Shown: in pieces, positions 55,993 to 64,000 of the stretch | Numbering within the stretch: the stretch's first letter is position 1 | How the letters are laid out: each line of letters opens with the position of its first letter | From: JAQBQH01 sp035607415 | GTDB taxonomy: Bacteria > Myxococcota_A > Polyangia > Palsa-1104 | Direction of reading: 5' to 3' | Length of the DNA: 64,000 nucleotides | NCBI GenBank assembly: GCA_035607415.1 | Contig: DATNAQ010000048.1 | Location: forward strand, 1 to 64,000 | Program-made: the position numbers and the translations under genes | The notes under the pieces: generated by a model | Told to the model about the DNA's origin: nothing | Database searches by the model: none | Seen by the model: only the letters and a program-made list of their open reading frames with translations

Positions 55993-56987
55993 GAACCAGA
56001 CGGCAGTTCCTTCGGGATGCGGCGGCGGTCGCGGCGCTCGCCTCCATCCATGGCAAGAAGGCACAGGCGCAGAAGACGCCGCCGGCGGCGCCGACGTCGC
56101 TCGTCCCGACGGTGATCGCGACCTGGGACTACGGCCTCGAGCTGGTGACCGCGGCGCAGAAGGCGCTCCTCGGCAGGAAGGACCTCCTCGACGCGCTCGA
56201 AGCGGGCGTCAACGTCGTCGAGAACGATCCCAAGGTCCTGACCGTCGGCTACGGCGGCATGCCCAACGAAGACGGCGTCGTGCAGCTCGACGCGGCGATG
56301 ATGGACGGGCGCACGCACCGCGCCGGCAGCGTGGCGGCGATCGAGCGCATCCGGAACCCGATCAGCGTCGCGCGCAAGGTGATGGAGCGGACCGAGCACG
56401 TGATGCTGGTCGGCGCGGGGGCGAACGCGTTCGCCAAGAAGTGCGGGTTCAAGGAAGAGGATCTGCTCACCCCCGAGTCGAAGGCGGCGTGGCAGAAGCG
56501 CAAGACCAGCTTCTGGCGGAAGACGGACGAGCACCACGACACGGTCTGCTGCATCGGGCTCGACGCGCGTGGCGACCTGGCCACGGCGGTGTCGACCAGC
56601 GGGCTGCCGTGGAAGCTGGCCGGGCGGGTCGGCGACTCGCCGATCATCGGCGCGGGGAGCTACGTCGACAACGAGGTCGGCGGCGCGTGCGCCACCGGCG
56701 TCGGCGAGCTGACGATGCGCACGTGCGCCTCGTTCGCGGTGGTCGAGCGAATGCGCGCGGGGATGGAGCCGACAGCGGCGTGCACGGCAGTGCTCAACCA
56801 GATTCTAAGAATTGCACCCGAAGTACGCGCAGATCCTAGTATGCAGCTCGCCTTCATCGCCATGAACAAGCGCGGCGTCGTCGGCGCGGCCGTCTATCGC
56901 AAGCAGAAGAAGGTGTTTCGCTATGCGCTCGCGCGCGGCTCGGAAACGCCTGCGCTGCATGACGTGACTCCGCTACTTCCGGTCTGA
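55986..56987 (+). CDS. Tat-exported N4-(beta-N-acetylglucosaminyl)-L-asparaginase/isoaspartyl-peptidase-type Ntn-hydrolase
   Basis: The 333-aa protein has a Tat-type signal (RTRRQFLRDAAAVAALASIH; twin Arg before FLRD). It has the type-2 asparaginase fold: DALEAGVNVVENDPKVLTVG, MPNEDGVVQLDAAMMDGRTH, RIRNPISVARKVMERTEHVM, LVGAGANAFAKKCGFKEEDL. The self-cleavage site is HHDTVCCIGLDARGDLATAV, so Thr (about residue 186) becomes the nucleophile, and GRVGDSPIIGAGSYVDNEVG is the substrate site. The preferred start ATG 55986 lies within a hairpin stem; ATG 55962 would add eight residues. The enzyme probably cleaves asparagine-linked compounds in the periplasm. Confidence 0.9.
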   Translation: MSRTRRQFLRDAAAVAALASIHGKKAQAQKTPPAAPTSLVPTVIATWDYGLELVTAAQKALLGRKDLLDALEAGVNVVENDPKVLTVGYGGMPNEDGVVQLDAAMMDGRTHRAGSVAAIERIRNPISVARKVMERTEHVMLVGAGANAFAKKCGFKEEDLLTPESKAAWQKRKTSFWRKTDEHHDTVCCIGLDARGDLATAVSTSGLPWKLAGRVGDSPIIGAGSYVDNEVGGACATGVGELTMRTCASFAVVERMRAGMEPTAACTAVLNQILRIAPEVRADPSMQLAFIAMNKRGVVGAAVYRKQKKVFRYALARGSETPALHDVTPLLPV

Positions 56988-57055
56988 TCGGCTCGATTGG
57001 TCCGACCAAGTTGACTCCTACACCGGGGTTGTTGTAGTCAAGGATGCGAATTTTG

Positions 57056-57077
57056 CCGCGCGATTTTGGGCGCGCGG
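57056..57077 (+). promoter_or_regulatory. Hairpin just upstream of the Shine-Dalgarno of the Pro-rich gene
   Basis: ccgcgcg (57056-57062) and cgcgcgg (57071-57077) form a 7-bp GC stem with loop attttggg. The AAGGAGG ribosome-binding site (57081-57087) begins 3 nt after it and ATG 57094 follows. It may modulate access to the ribosome-binding site. Confidence 0.4.
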
Positions 57078-57093
57078 TTGAAGGAGGTCCTGA

Positions 57094-58230
57094 ATGGCGG
57101 CGACGACTTCGAACCCGGCCCCGCGCAAGAATGGATTCGACTTTGCGGCGCTCACGGCGTCGGCGGGGAAGCAGGATAGCGCAGACGAGGTCGCGCGTTT
57201 GCGCGCGGCGCTCGAGACGCTGGCCGAGCTGGTCATTGCGCATGGCGTGATGGACGCGCGGACCCTCGAGTCGATCGTGGGCGACCTGATCGCGCCGCCG
57301 ATGATGCCGCGCTCGCTGGCAGCGCCGCTGCCGCCGCCGGCTCCGTCGGCTGCGGAGGCGCTCTTGCGCGGGCCGCTGCCGAAGCCGGCGCCCGTGGCGA
57401 CGCGCCCGGTCGCGGCGAAGCCGGTGGTAGCCGCGAGGCCGGCGCCGGCGCCGGTGGCCAAGGCGGTCGCGCAGCCCGCGCCGGTCGCACAGCAGCCGGT
57501 CGCGCAGCAGCCGACCATTCAGATGCCCGCGCCCGTCGCCGCCAAGCCGGCGCCGGTGGCGCAGCAGCCGGTCGCGCAGCAGCCGGTCGTGCAGCAGCCG
57601 ACCATGCAGATGCCTGCGCCCGTCGCCGCGCAGCCGGCGAAGTCGGACGCGGAGCTTCCGATCGTGCGCGCGCCGGTCGTGCACACCCCGGTCGTGCACA
57701 CCCCGGTCGCGCACACGCCGCACGTGCACACGCCGGTCGTGCAGGCGGCGCCGTCGTCGCCGGAGCCGATCGTGCCGCCGTCGCCGGTGCAGCCGGTGGT
57801 GGCCTCGCCCTTCCCGGCAGCCCCGGAGCCGAAGCCGCGCCGCAACCCGTTCGACGCCAAGGATGCGACGCGCCTCGAGGCCGAGCTGACGGAGTCGCCG
57901 TCGCTGCAGAAGTCGGGCTTCTTCTCGCGCCTGTTCCGCCCCAAGACGTCGCCGGCGCAGGTCGCGGCCAAGGCGGCGTCGATCGAGTTCACCGAGCGCG
58001 TGCCGAAGCTCCCCGTCGACGGGCTCTATGCCGAGCAGCAGCGGGCGACCGAGCTGAGCTTCCCGCCGCCGTCGTCGGTGCAGCGAAAGCCGCGCGCCGC
58101 CGCCGCCGCTCCGCGCAAGAAGTCGGAGCGTCCGGCCGACGCCGCGCCCGCGCGCTTCTGTGATCGTTGCTGGCGCCGCATGGACGCCAACGGCACCTGC
58201 AAGACGTGCAGCCCGCAGCCGTCGGCGTAG
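57094..58230 (+). CDS. Proline/alanine-rich protein with C-terminal zinc ribbon
   Basis: The 378-aa protein starts at ATG 57094 behind a strong AAGGAGG. Residues 20-60 form a coiled helix (ADEVARLRAALETLAELVIA). Residues 80-240 are a Pro/Ala/Val-rich repeat region (PVAQQPVAQQPTIQMPAPVA, VVHTPVVHTPVAHTPHVHTP) with many imperfect repeats, probably extended and exposed. The end is basic (RKPRAAAAAPRKKSERPADA) and closes with a zinc ribbon (CDRCWRRMDANGTCKTC). The low-complexity centre suggests a spacer or phase-separating segment, and the zinc ribbon a binding head. Its end overlaps the next gene by 25 nt. Confidence 0.72.
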   Translation: MAATTSNPAPRKNGFDFAALTASAGKQDSADEVARLRAALETLAELVIAHGVMDARTLESIVGDLIAPPMMPRSLAAPLPPPAPSAAEALLRGPLPKPAPVATRPVAAKPVVAARPAPAPVAKAVAQPAPVAQQPVAQQPTIQMPAPVAAKPAPVAQQPVAQQPVVQQPTMQMPAPVAAQPAKSDAELPIVRAPVVHTPVVHTPVAHTPHVHTPVVQAAPSSPEPIVPPSPVQPVVASPFPAAPEPKPRRNPFDAKDATRLEAELTESPSLQKSGFFSRLFRPKTSPAQVAAKAASIEFTERVPKLPVDGLYAEQQRATELSFPPPSSVQRKPRAAAAAPRKKSERPADAAPARFCDRCWRRMDANGTCKTCSPQPSA

Positions 58231-59831
58231 CACTCGCGTTCCTGCTCGCCGCGACTCCGGTCGCGGCCGCGCCTCCGCGCGCACCCATCGTCGTCACCCT
58301 CGTCATCGACCAGCTCGGCGCACCGATCGCGGATGCGCGCTGGCCGCTTCTGCCTGCGAGCGGCGGGTTCGCGCGCCTCGTGCGCGAGGGCACCGTCGGC
58401 ACCATCGTCTATCAGCACGCGGTCACCGACACGGCGCCCGGGCACGCGACCCTGTACACCGGCGTGCCGCCGCGCGAGTCGGGGATCTACACCAACGAGA
58501 CGCTCGATCCGAAGACGCACAAGAAGCTCTCGGTGCTGCGCGATCCGGCGACGCACGTCGTGGCCGCCGACGGCAAGCCGCGGCCGACGACGCCGTCGAG
58601 CTCGGCGGCGGCGCTGCGGCTGCCGACGCTGGCCGACGCCGAGCGGCAGGCGCATCCCGAGGCGACCATCGTGTCGCTGTCGCTCAAGGATCGCAGCGCC
58701 ATCCCCGGCGGTGGGCGCGCACCGACGGCGAGCGTGTGGTTCGACGCGGGCCTGGGCGGCTTCGTCACTTCGAGCGCATTCGGCGCGGCCTTCCCGTCGT
58801 GGGCGCTGGCGCACGGCGGCCCCGCGGCGATGCGCGCGGAGTACGCGCGCACCTGGACCCCTCTCGACGGCGCCTTCGTGGCGAAGCACGCGGCCACCAC
58901 GGACGCGCAGGACGGCGAAGGCGACCTCGACGGCATCGGCATCCGCTTCCCGCACGCGCTCGCCACGTCGACGAACGCGCCGCACGCCTTCCGCTCGACG
59001 CCGTTCTCCGACGAGCTGCTGCTCGCGCTCGCCGTCGACGCCATCGACGCCGCGCCGCCGTCGCGGCCGATGCTGCTCGCGGTGTCGCTGTCGGGCAACG
59101 ACTACGTCGGGCACGTCTACGGCCCCGACTCGTGGGAGGCGTGGGACGAGCTCGAGCGGCTCGACGCCGCCCTCGCCCGCTTCTTCGCCGCGCTCGACGC
59201 GCGCTTCGGCCCGCGCGGCTGGTCGCTGGTGCTCTCCGCCGATCACGGGACGACGTCGATGCCCGAGGTGGCGCACGGCAACGGACGCATCCTGCCCGAG
59301 GAGCTGGCGGCGCGGCTGCGCCCGGTGGCGCGGCGCCTGCTGGGCGACGGCGACTGGATCCTCGGCATGGCCGATCCCTACGTCTACCTGACCGACGCCG
59401 CGCGCGCCTTGCCCGCCGACAAACGGCGCGCGCTCGACCAGGCGCTCGTGGCCGCCCTGCGCGCCGAGCCGGGCGTCGCCGGGGCGTGGAACGCGCAGCA
59501 TGCCCCGCCGAGCTGTGCGTCGGGAGACACGCTCGAGGCGCTGGTCTGCCGCTCGATCCCGACGAGCGGCGTGGCCGGCGAGCTCTACGTCGCGGTCAAG
59601 CCGGGCTGGTTCTTCGATCCCGACATCGTCGTCGGCAAGGGCTCGAGCCACGGGTCGTCCTCGCTGGAGAACCGCTCGGTGCCGCTGGTGGTGCGCGCGC
59701 CGGCGTGTGCGACCGCGCACAAGACGGTCAAAGAGCCGCTGCCGCCGTCGTCGTTCGCGGTCACGGCCGCGCATCTCCTCGGCGCCCCGCCGCCGCCGGG
59801 CGCGCGCGGCGACCGCGACCTTTGTCGCTGA
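58206..59831 (+). CDS. Secreted alkaline-phosphatase-superfamily protein
   Basis: GTG 58206 gives a signal peptide (MQPAAVGVALAFLLAATPVA). The 541-aa periplasmic protein has metal and nucleophile motifs of the phosphodiesterase/PglZ-type alkaline-phosphatase superfamily: IVVTLVIDQLGAPIADARWP (metal Asp), HAVTDTAPGHATLYTGVPPR (Thr nucleophile), SLSGNDYVGHVYGPDSWEAW (metal Asp/His), GWSLVLSADHGTTSMPEV (metal Asp-His). The layout matches the bacterial phosphodiesterase/phosphonate-hydrolase-like group. It starts 25 nt inside the previous gene and is followed by the FHA gene after 27 nt. Confidence 0.85.
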   Translation: MQPAAVGVALAFLLAATPVAAAPPRAPIVVTLVIDQLGAPIADARWPLLPASGGFARLVREGTVGTIVYQHAVTDTAPGHATLYTGVPPRESGIYTNETLDPKTHKKLSVLRDPATHVVAADGKPRPTTPSSSAAALRLPTLADAERQAHPEATIVSLSLKDRSAIPGGGRAPTASVWFDAGLGGFVTSSAFGAAFPSWALAHGGPAAMRAEYARTWTPLDGAFVAKHAATTDAQDGEGDLDGIGIRFPHALATSTNAPHAFRSTPFSDELLLALAVDAIDAAPPSRPMLLAVSLSGNDYVGHVYGPDSWEAWDELERLDAALARFFAALDARFGPRGWSLVLSADHGTTSMPEVAHGNGRILPEELAARLRPVARRLLGDGDWILGMADPYVYLTDAARALPADKRRALDQALVAALRAEPGVAGAWNAQHAPPSCASGDTLEALVCRSIPTSGVAGELYVAVKPGWFFDPDIVVGKGSSHGSSSLENRSVPLVVRAPACATAHKTVKEPLPPSSFAVTAAHLLGAPPPPGARGDRDLCR

Positions 59832-59837
59832 CGGTGG

Positions 59838-59843
59838 TATGCT
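59838..59843 (+). promoter_or_regulatory. -10-like TATGCT upstream of the FHA gene
   Basis: TATGCT at 59838-59843 precedes ATG 59859 by 15 nt, a normal place for a short-leader mRNA. A GGGCGAG-like sequence near 59850 could serve as a weak ribosome-binding site. Confidence 0.3.
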
Positions 59844-59858
59844 TGCTGCGGGCGAGCG

Positions 59859-60398
59859 ATGTCGACGACGGAGGATTGGCGGGCGCTGGTCTCCTCACGC
59901 GGGCGGGATGCCTTCGTGGCCGCATACGGCCATCCGTTCCTGCTCGCGCTGTCGGGGCTCGAGGCGCCGACGGCGCCGGCGCGCACCATCCGCATGGAAG
60001 GCGGGCCCGAGCTGATCAACGCGATCATGGCCGAGCGCCGGCGCTTGAAGACGGAGAGCGGCGTGCCCAAGGGGCCCGTGGTGCTGCCCGTGCGCAAGGT
60101 GCAGACCACGTTCCCGAGCATGATCACCGTCGGGCGCGCGCGTAACAACGACATCGTGGTGCCCGACGCGCTGGTGTCGAAGTTCCACGCCTACTTCCGC
60201 CAGCTCGACGACGGCGACTGGGGGCTGGCCGACGCGGGGAGCGCCAACGGCACCAAGCTCGGCGAGCAGGAGCTGCCGGCCAAGGGGCAGCCGGAGCGCG
60301 TGCGGCCGGGCGACAAGATCATCTTCGGCGGCGTGTCCGCCTTCCGCTTCCTCGATGCGGGCGGGCTGTGGGCCGCGCTCCGCGATCCGGCGCGTTAG
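59859..60398 (+). CDS. FHA-domain protein
   Basis: The 179-aa cytoplasmic protein has an N-terminal helical region (about 1-70: EDWRALVSSRGRDAFVAAYG) and an FHA phosphothreonine-binding domain (about 85-170: SMITVGRARNNDIVVPDALV, SKFHAYFRQLDDGDWGLADA, GSANGTKLGEQELPAKG, VRPGDKIIFGGVSAFRFLDA). The G-R, S-K-x-H and N-G-T residues that contact the phosphopeptide are present. Such proteins connect Ser/Thr kinases to their targets, and myxobacteria have many. No kinase is in the window. Confidence 0.9.
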   Translation: MSTTEDWRALVSSRGRDAFVAAYGHPFLLALSGLEAPTAPARTIRMEGGPELINAIMAERRRLKTESGVPKGPVVLPVRKVQTTFPSMITVGRARNNDIVVPDALVSKFHAYFRQLDDGDWGLADAGSANGTKLGEQELPAKGQPERVRPGDKIIFGGVSAFRFLDAGGLWAALRDPAR

Positions 60399-60418
60399 CG
60401 ATTCGGCCGGAAAAGCTA

Positions 60419-60522
60419 ACAGGGAGATCAAAGAGCTCAGGGAGCACAAGATGCTTACAGAACGAACCTGTCGGCGCTTTCTGTAAGAGTTTTGTGCTCC
60501 CTGAGCTCTTTGATCTCCCTGT
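60419..60522. repeat. 104-bp palindrome with 31-bp perfect arms
   Basis: acagggagatcaaagagctc and onward to 60449 (31 nt) is repeated in exact inverse at 60492-60522. Inside lies a second inverted repeat, cttacagaa (60454-60462) with ttctgtaag, separated from the outer stem by a 4x4-nt internal loop. The element is AT-richer than its surroundings and sits in the gap between the FHA gene and the TRAP gene, which converge. It is either a miniature mobile element or a strong bidirectional terminator. Confidence 0.85.
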
Positions 60523-60553
60523 GAATGTTTTCTGGCGGACCCAGCGCGCGTGC

Positions 60554-61576
60554 CTAGCGCGTCGCCGTCTGCGTGGCGCGGAAGTCGGCGAGGATCGCCA
60601 GCACGTGCGAGAGCAGCGCCTTCGGCACCAGCCGCGCGTCCAGCTTGTCGCGGGTGGCGCGTGCCAGCTCGAAGAACTCGCCGGCGAAGCGCGGATCGAC
60701 CGGCACCGTGGTCACGCCCTGCTTCTGGAAGAGCCCGTCGATGAGCATGGCGTCCTCGCGCGCGCCGAGGTCGGCGAAGCGCACCGCCAGCTTGCCGCCC
60801 GCCGAGCGGATGAGGTTGCGCGTCTCGGGCGGCAGCGGATCGAACGCGCGCTCGGCGACGACCACGCACGCGGTGATGTAGTCGATGCGCAGGTCGGTCA
60901 CGAAGCGCGTCATCGCCGACCACTGGAAGGCCAACGCCACCGACGCGGGCGAGATGAAGCCGTCGATGCGATGCTCGTCGTAGGCGCGCGCCGCGTCGGC
61001 CACCGGCAGCGCCAGCCCGTCGACGCCGAGCGACGACAGCTCGGCGCGCAAGACGTCGTCGCGGTCCCAGACCCAGAAGCGCGTCTTCTTCAGGTCGTCG
61101 ATCGAGCGCACCGGCCGGCGTGAGAACACGATGTGCGGGCCGAGCGTCGCGGTGCCGAGGCCGACGACGCCGTTCTTGTGCATCTCGCTCTCGAACGTGG
61201 GCCACAGCTGGCTGGCGACCCAGCTCGCCTCGCGCTGCGTGGTCAGAAGGCCGACGACGCGCATGACGCGCATCGACGGCGACAACGCCTCGCACAAGGG
61301 GCCGCCCGAGGCCGCGCCGTCGAGCTGGCCGCGGCGGATGCGCTCGCCCATCGCCGGCTCATCGCCGCTGATGCCGCCGAAATAGAACTTGATGTGCACC
61401 TGCCCCTTGGTGGCGACGCCGATTTCGCGCGCGAAGGCGTTGAGCTCGCGCGCCCAGGCGGTGCCGGCCGGCGCCATGGTGCCGATGCGCAGCGTGACCT
61501 CGTCGGCGCGCGCCGCCGGCGACATCGCGACGGCGGCGACGGTGAGCGCGACAGCGATGGTCACGCGCGGGCGCAC
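60554..61576 (-). CDS. TRAP-transporter DctP-type substrate-binding protein
   Basis: The 340-aa periplasmic protein (signal peptide TIAVALTVAAVAMSPAARAD) is a TRAP extracytoplasmic solute receptor: EVTLRIGTMAPAGTAWAREL, NAFAREIGVATKGQVHIKFY, ERIRRGQLDGAASGGPLCEA, KKTRFWVWDRDDVLRAELSS, VADAARAYDEHRIDGFISPA, SVALAFQWSAMTRFVTDLRI. The Arg in the FWVW/RDD region, or one nearby, binds a carboxylate in the family. No DctQ/DctM membrane genes are near. A TGtTACACT element on the minus strand (61591-61586) lies 9 nt before GTG 61576, within the gap after the acyl-CoA dehydrogenase stop. Confidence 0.88.
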   Translation of the reverse strand: MRPRVTIAVALTVAAVAMSPAARADEVTLRIGTMAPAGTAWARELNAFAREIGVATKGQVHIKFYFGGISGDEPAMGERIRRGQLDGAASGGPLCEALSPSMRVMRVVGLLTTQREASWVASQLWPTFESEMHKNGVVGLGTATLGPHIVFSRRPVRSIDDLKKTRFWVWDRDDVLRAELSSLGVDGLALPVADAARAYDEHRIDGFISPASVALAFQWSAMTRFVTDLRIDYITACVVVAERAFDPLPPETRNLIRSAGGKLAVRFADLGAREDAMLIDGLFQKQGVTTVPVDPRFAGEFFELARATRDKLDARLVPKALLSHVLAILADFRATQTATR

Positions 61577-61597
61577 GGCGCCCTCAGTGTAACAGAA

Positions 61598-63400
<1,803 letters not shown>

Positions 63401-63406
63401 GCCGCG

Positions 63407-63416
63407 ATGCTACAAT
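63407..63416. promoter_or_regulatory. Overlapping back-to-back -10 elements between divergent genes
   Basis: On the plus strand TACAAT (63411-63416) ends 6 nt before ATG 63423. On the minus strand TAGCAT (63412-63407) ends 6 nt before ATG 63400. The two share base pairs 63411-63412. Each would start transcription on its own start codon, so both mRNAs would be leaderless and the promoters would exclude each other. Confidence 0.5.
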
Positions 63417-63422
63417 GGAAGG

Positions 63423-63842
63423 ATGAAAATTCTCGTGATCGGTTTCGCGCTCGTCGCGGCGGGGTGCGCATCGGGCGGCGGCGCCGGCGGCGGCGGACAT
63501 CACGCCGAGCACGTCGCGCCCGCGCCCGCGCAATCGGGCGCCGCCGACGGTGAGTCGATGGGCGGCGGCGGCGAAGCCAGCGGCCCCGAGCACCAGCCCG
63601 AGGTCGTGCACTCCGGCAAGGCGTGGGCGCTCAGCTACGATCAGGCCACCGCCCGCTACAAGAAGGGCGAGCGCTGCGGCGGCGCCGACGCGCCCGACAT
63701 GGTGATGGGCCAGCCCGATCAGCACAACGAGATGCAGGTGGGGCGCGACAAGGTCGTGACCTACGGCTATCGCTTTCCCGAGGGCACCCTGCTCATCCGC
63801 TGCCGCGCCGACCACGTCGAGGTCACGCGGACGTTGAAGTAG
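63423..63842 (+). CDS. Gly/Ala-rich lipoprotein
   Basis: The 139-aa exported protein has a signal peptide with lipobox (KILVIGFALVAAGCASGGGA) and a Gly/His/Ala-rich spacer (GGGGHHAEHVAPAPAQS). A small C-terminal domain follows (LSYDQATARYKKGERCGGAD, KVVTYGYRFPEGTLLIRCRA, DHVEVTRTLK) with two cysteines that could bridge. No family was recognised. A TACAAT -10-like element ends 6 nt before the ATG, so the mRNA may be leaderless. The gene ends 20 nt before a second lipoprotein start. Confidence 0.75.
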   Translation: MKILVIGFALVAAGCASGGGAGGGGHHAEHVAPAPAQSGAADGESMGGGGEASGPEHQPEVVHSGKAWALSYDQATARYKKGERCGGADAPDMVMGQPDQHNEMQVGRDKVVTYGYRFPEGTLLIRCRADHVEVTRTLK

Positions 63843-63849
63843 CGCGTGG

Positions 63850-63855
63850 TACACT
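63850..63855 (+). promoter_or_regulatory. -10-like TACACT before the last lipoprotein gene
   Basis: TACACT at 63850-63855 ends 7 nt before GTG 63863, again predicting transcription to begin at the start codon. Confidence 0.4.
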
Positions 63856-63862
63856 GACCCGC

Positions 63863-64000
63863 GTGCGGCGCACCGTCGCCATCGCTTTTTTGGCCTGCAC
63901 CGTCGGATGCGTCGTCGGTTGCGGCGACCAGCCGAAGCCGCCGGCGTGCACCGGCGTGTGCGTCGCACCGTCGTGGACGCGGCTCGACCTCGTCGCCGGC
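63863..64000 (+). CDS. Lipoprotein, cut by the window end
   Basis: GTG 63863 starts an open frame to the end of the window (46 residues). MRRTVAIAFLACTVGCVVGC is a signal sequence with two possible lipobox cysteines. The mature part starts GDQPKPPACTGVCVAPSWTR and continues with VAG, similar to the Cys-rich starts of myxobacterial surface lipoproteins. The length and domains cannot be judged. Confidence 0.6.
   Translation, partial: MRRTVAIAFLACTVGCVVGCGDQPKPPACTGVCVAPSWTRLDLVAG

Noticed and set aside
57011..57040. TTGACT...agtcaa dyad upstream of the Pro-rich gene as promoter or operator
   Set aside because: Only six outer base pairs match and the inner part does not pair; spacing for -35/-10 is poor.

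Overview
This 64-kb window looks like chromosome from a GC-rich, outer-membrane bacterium of the Myxococcota/deltaproteobacterial type. That placement is inferred from gene style, not from a marker gene. The signs are dense lipoproteins with short lipoboxes, HEAT and TPR scaffold proteins, an FHA protein, a TIGR02265/DUF2378-like protein, a HARE-HTH/Mrr-like protein, a MopE-like metal-binding motif, DUF1302-type porins, an ECF sigma/anti-sigma pair and a STAND-type ATPase. Gene packing is tight: many 4-nt start/stop overlaps, and several divergent pairs have start codons only 18-30 nt apart.

Positions 1 to about 6960 are an accessory island of visibly lower GC, lying against the 3' end of a tRNA-Met(CAT) gene (6885-6961, minus). 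Its tRNA-proximal end holds the C-terminal half of a tyrosine integrase, abutting head-to-head the C-terminal end of a WYL-type regulator. This is a recombination scar. At the far left an IS5-like transposase remnant runs into a beheaded RelE/HigB-type toxin, still followed by its XRE antitoxin. The cargo between includes a CPCC protein and two unknowns, a large protein with a central nucleoside-phosphorylase-superfamily domain (the best candidate for a conflict or defence effector), a 323-aa unknown, and a coupled pair made of a 171-aa protein and a stand-alone EF-Tu domain-2 barrel.

From 7 kb on, the high-GC backbone begins. 7.0-12.3 kb: 2-hydroxyacid dehydrogenase, a membrane-anchored unknown, a zinc-ribbon/STAND-ATPase/TPR protein and a lipoprotein with three TonB_C-like repeats. 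12.3-19.0 kb: a long minus-strand series running from the HARE/Mrr-like protein through LipB, an ATP-grasp enzyme, GNAT, a HEAT lipoprotein, a TenA/PqqC-like protein and a DUF2378-like protein. 19.1-22.1 kb: Ddl followed by an AsmA-like/GT51 transglycosylase fusion (cell wall). 22.1-28.8 kb: a phosphoesterase, a CpXC-HEAT protein, and an ECF sigma/anti-sigma/DUF4097 operon. 28.9-38 kb: an MFS-like/spermidine-synthase fusion, lipoproteins, and an operon of a membrane sulfatase-fold enzyme, a Nudix protein and AmrA. 38-44.8 kb: an envelope operon (RND exporter, outer-membrane lipoprotein-sorting protein, DUF1302 porin, PhnD-like binding protein, TPR lipoprotein).

45-49.8 kb: small metabolic enzymes, an adenosine deaminase, an HU protein and a Kal-Kce fusion of the lysine-fermentation pathway. 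49.8-56 kb: two paralogous receiver-like/GHKL ATPases with a STAS-zinc-ribbon partner (a partner-switch-like module), then YceI, a hydrolase, an O-methyltransferase and a lipase maturation factor. 56-64 kb: a Tat-type asparaginase, a Pro-rich zinc-ribbon protein, an alkaline-phosphatase-superfamily protein, an FHA protein, an orphan TRAP binding protein, an acyl-CoA dehydrogenase and lipoproteins.

The main non-coding signals are two long palindromic elements (26451-26615 and 60419-60522), in-gene tandem repeats that alter a GHKL glycine box, a strong hairpin holding a start codon (55957-55992), and a recurrent -10-like element 6-7 nt before start codons. The last suggests frequent leaderless mRNAs and overlapping divergent promoters. 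No rRNA, CRISPR array or replication origin was seen, and no gap over 300 bp lacks a gene.
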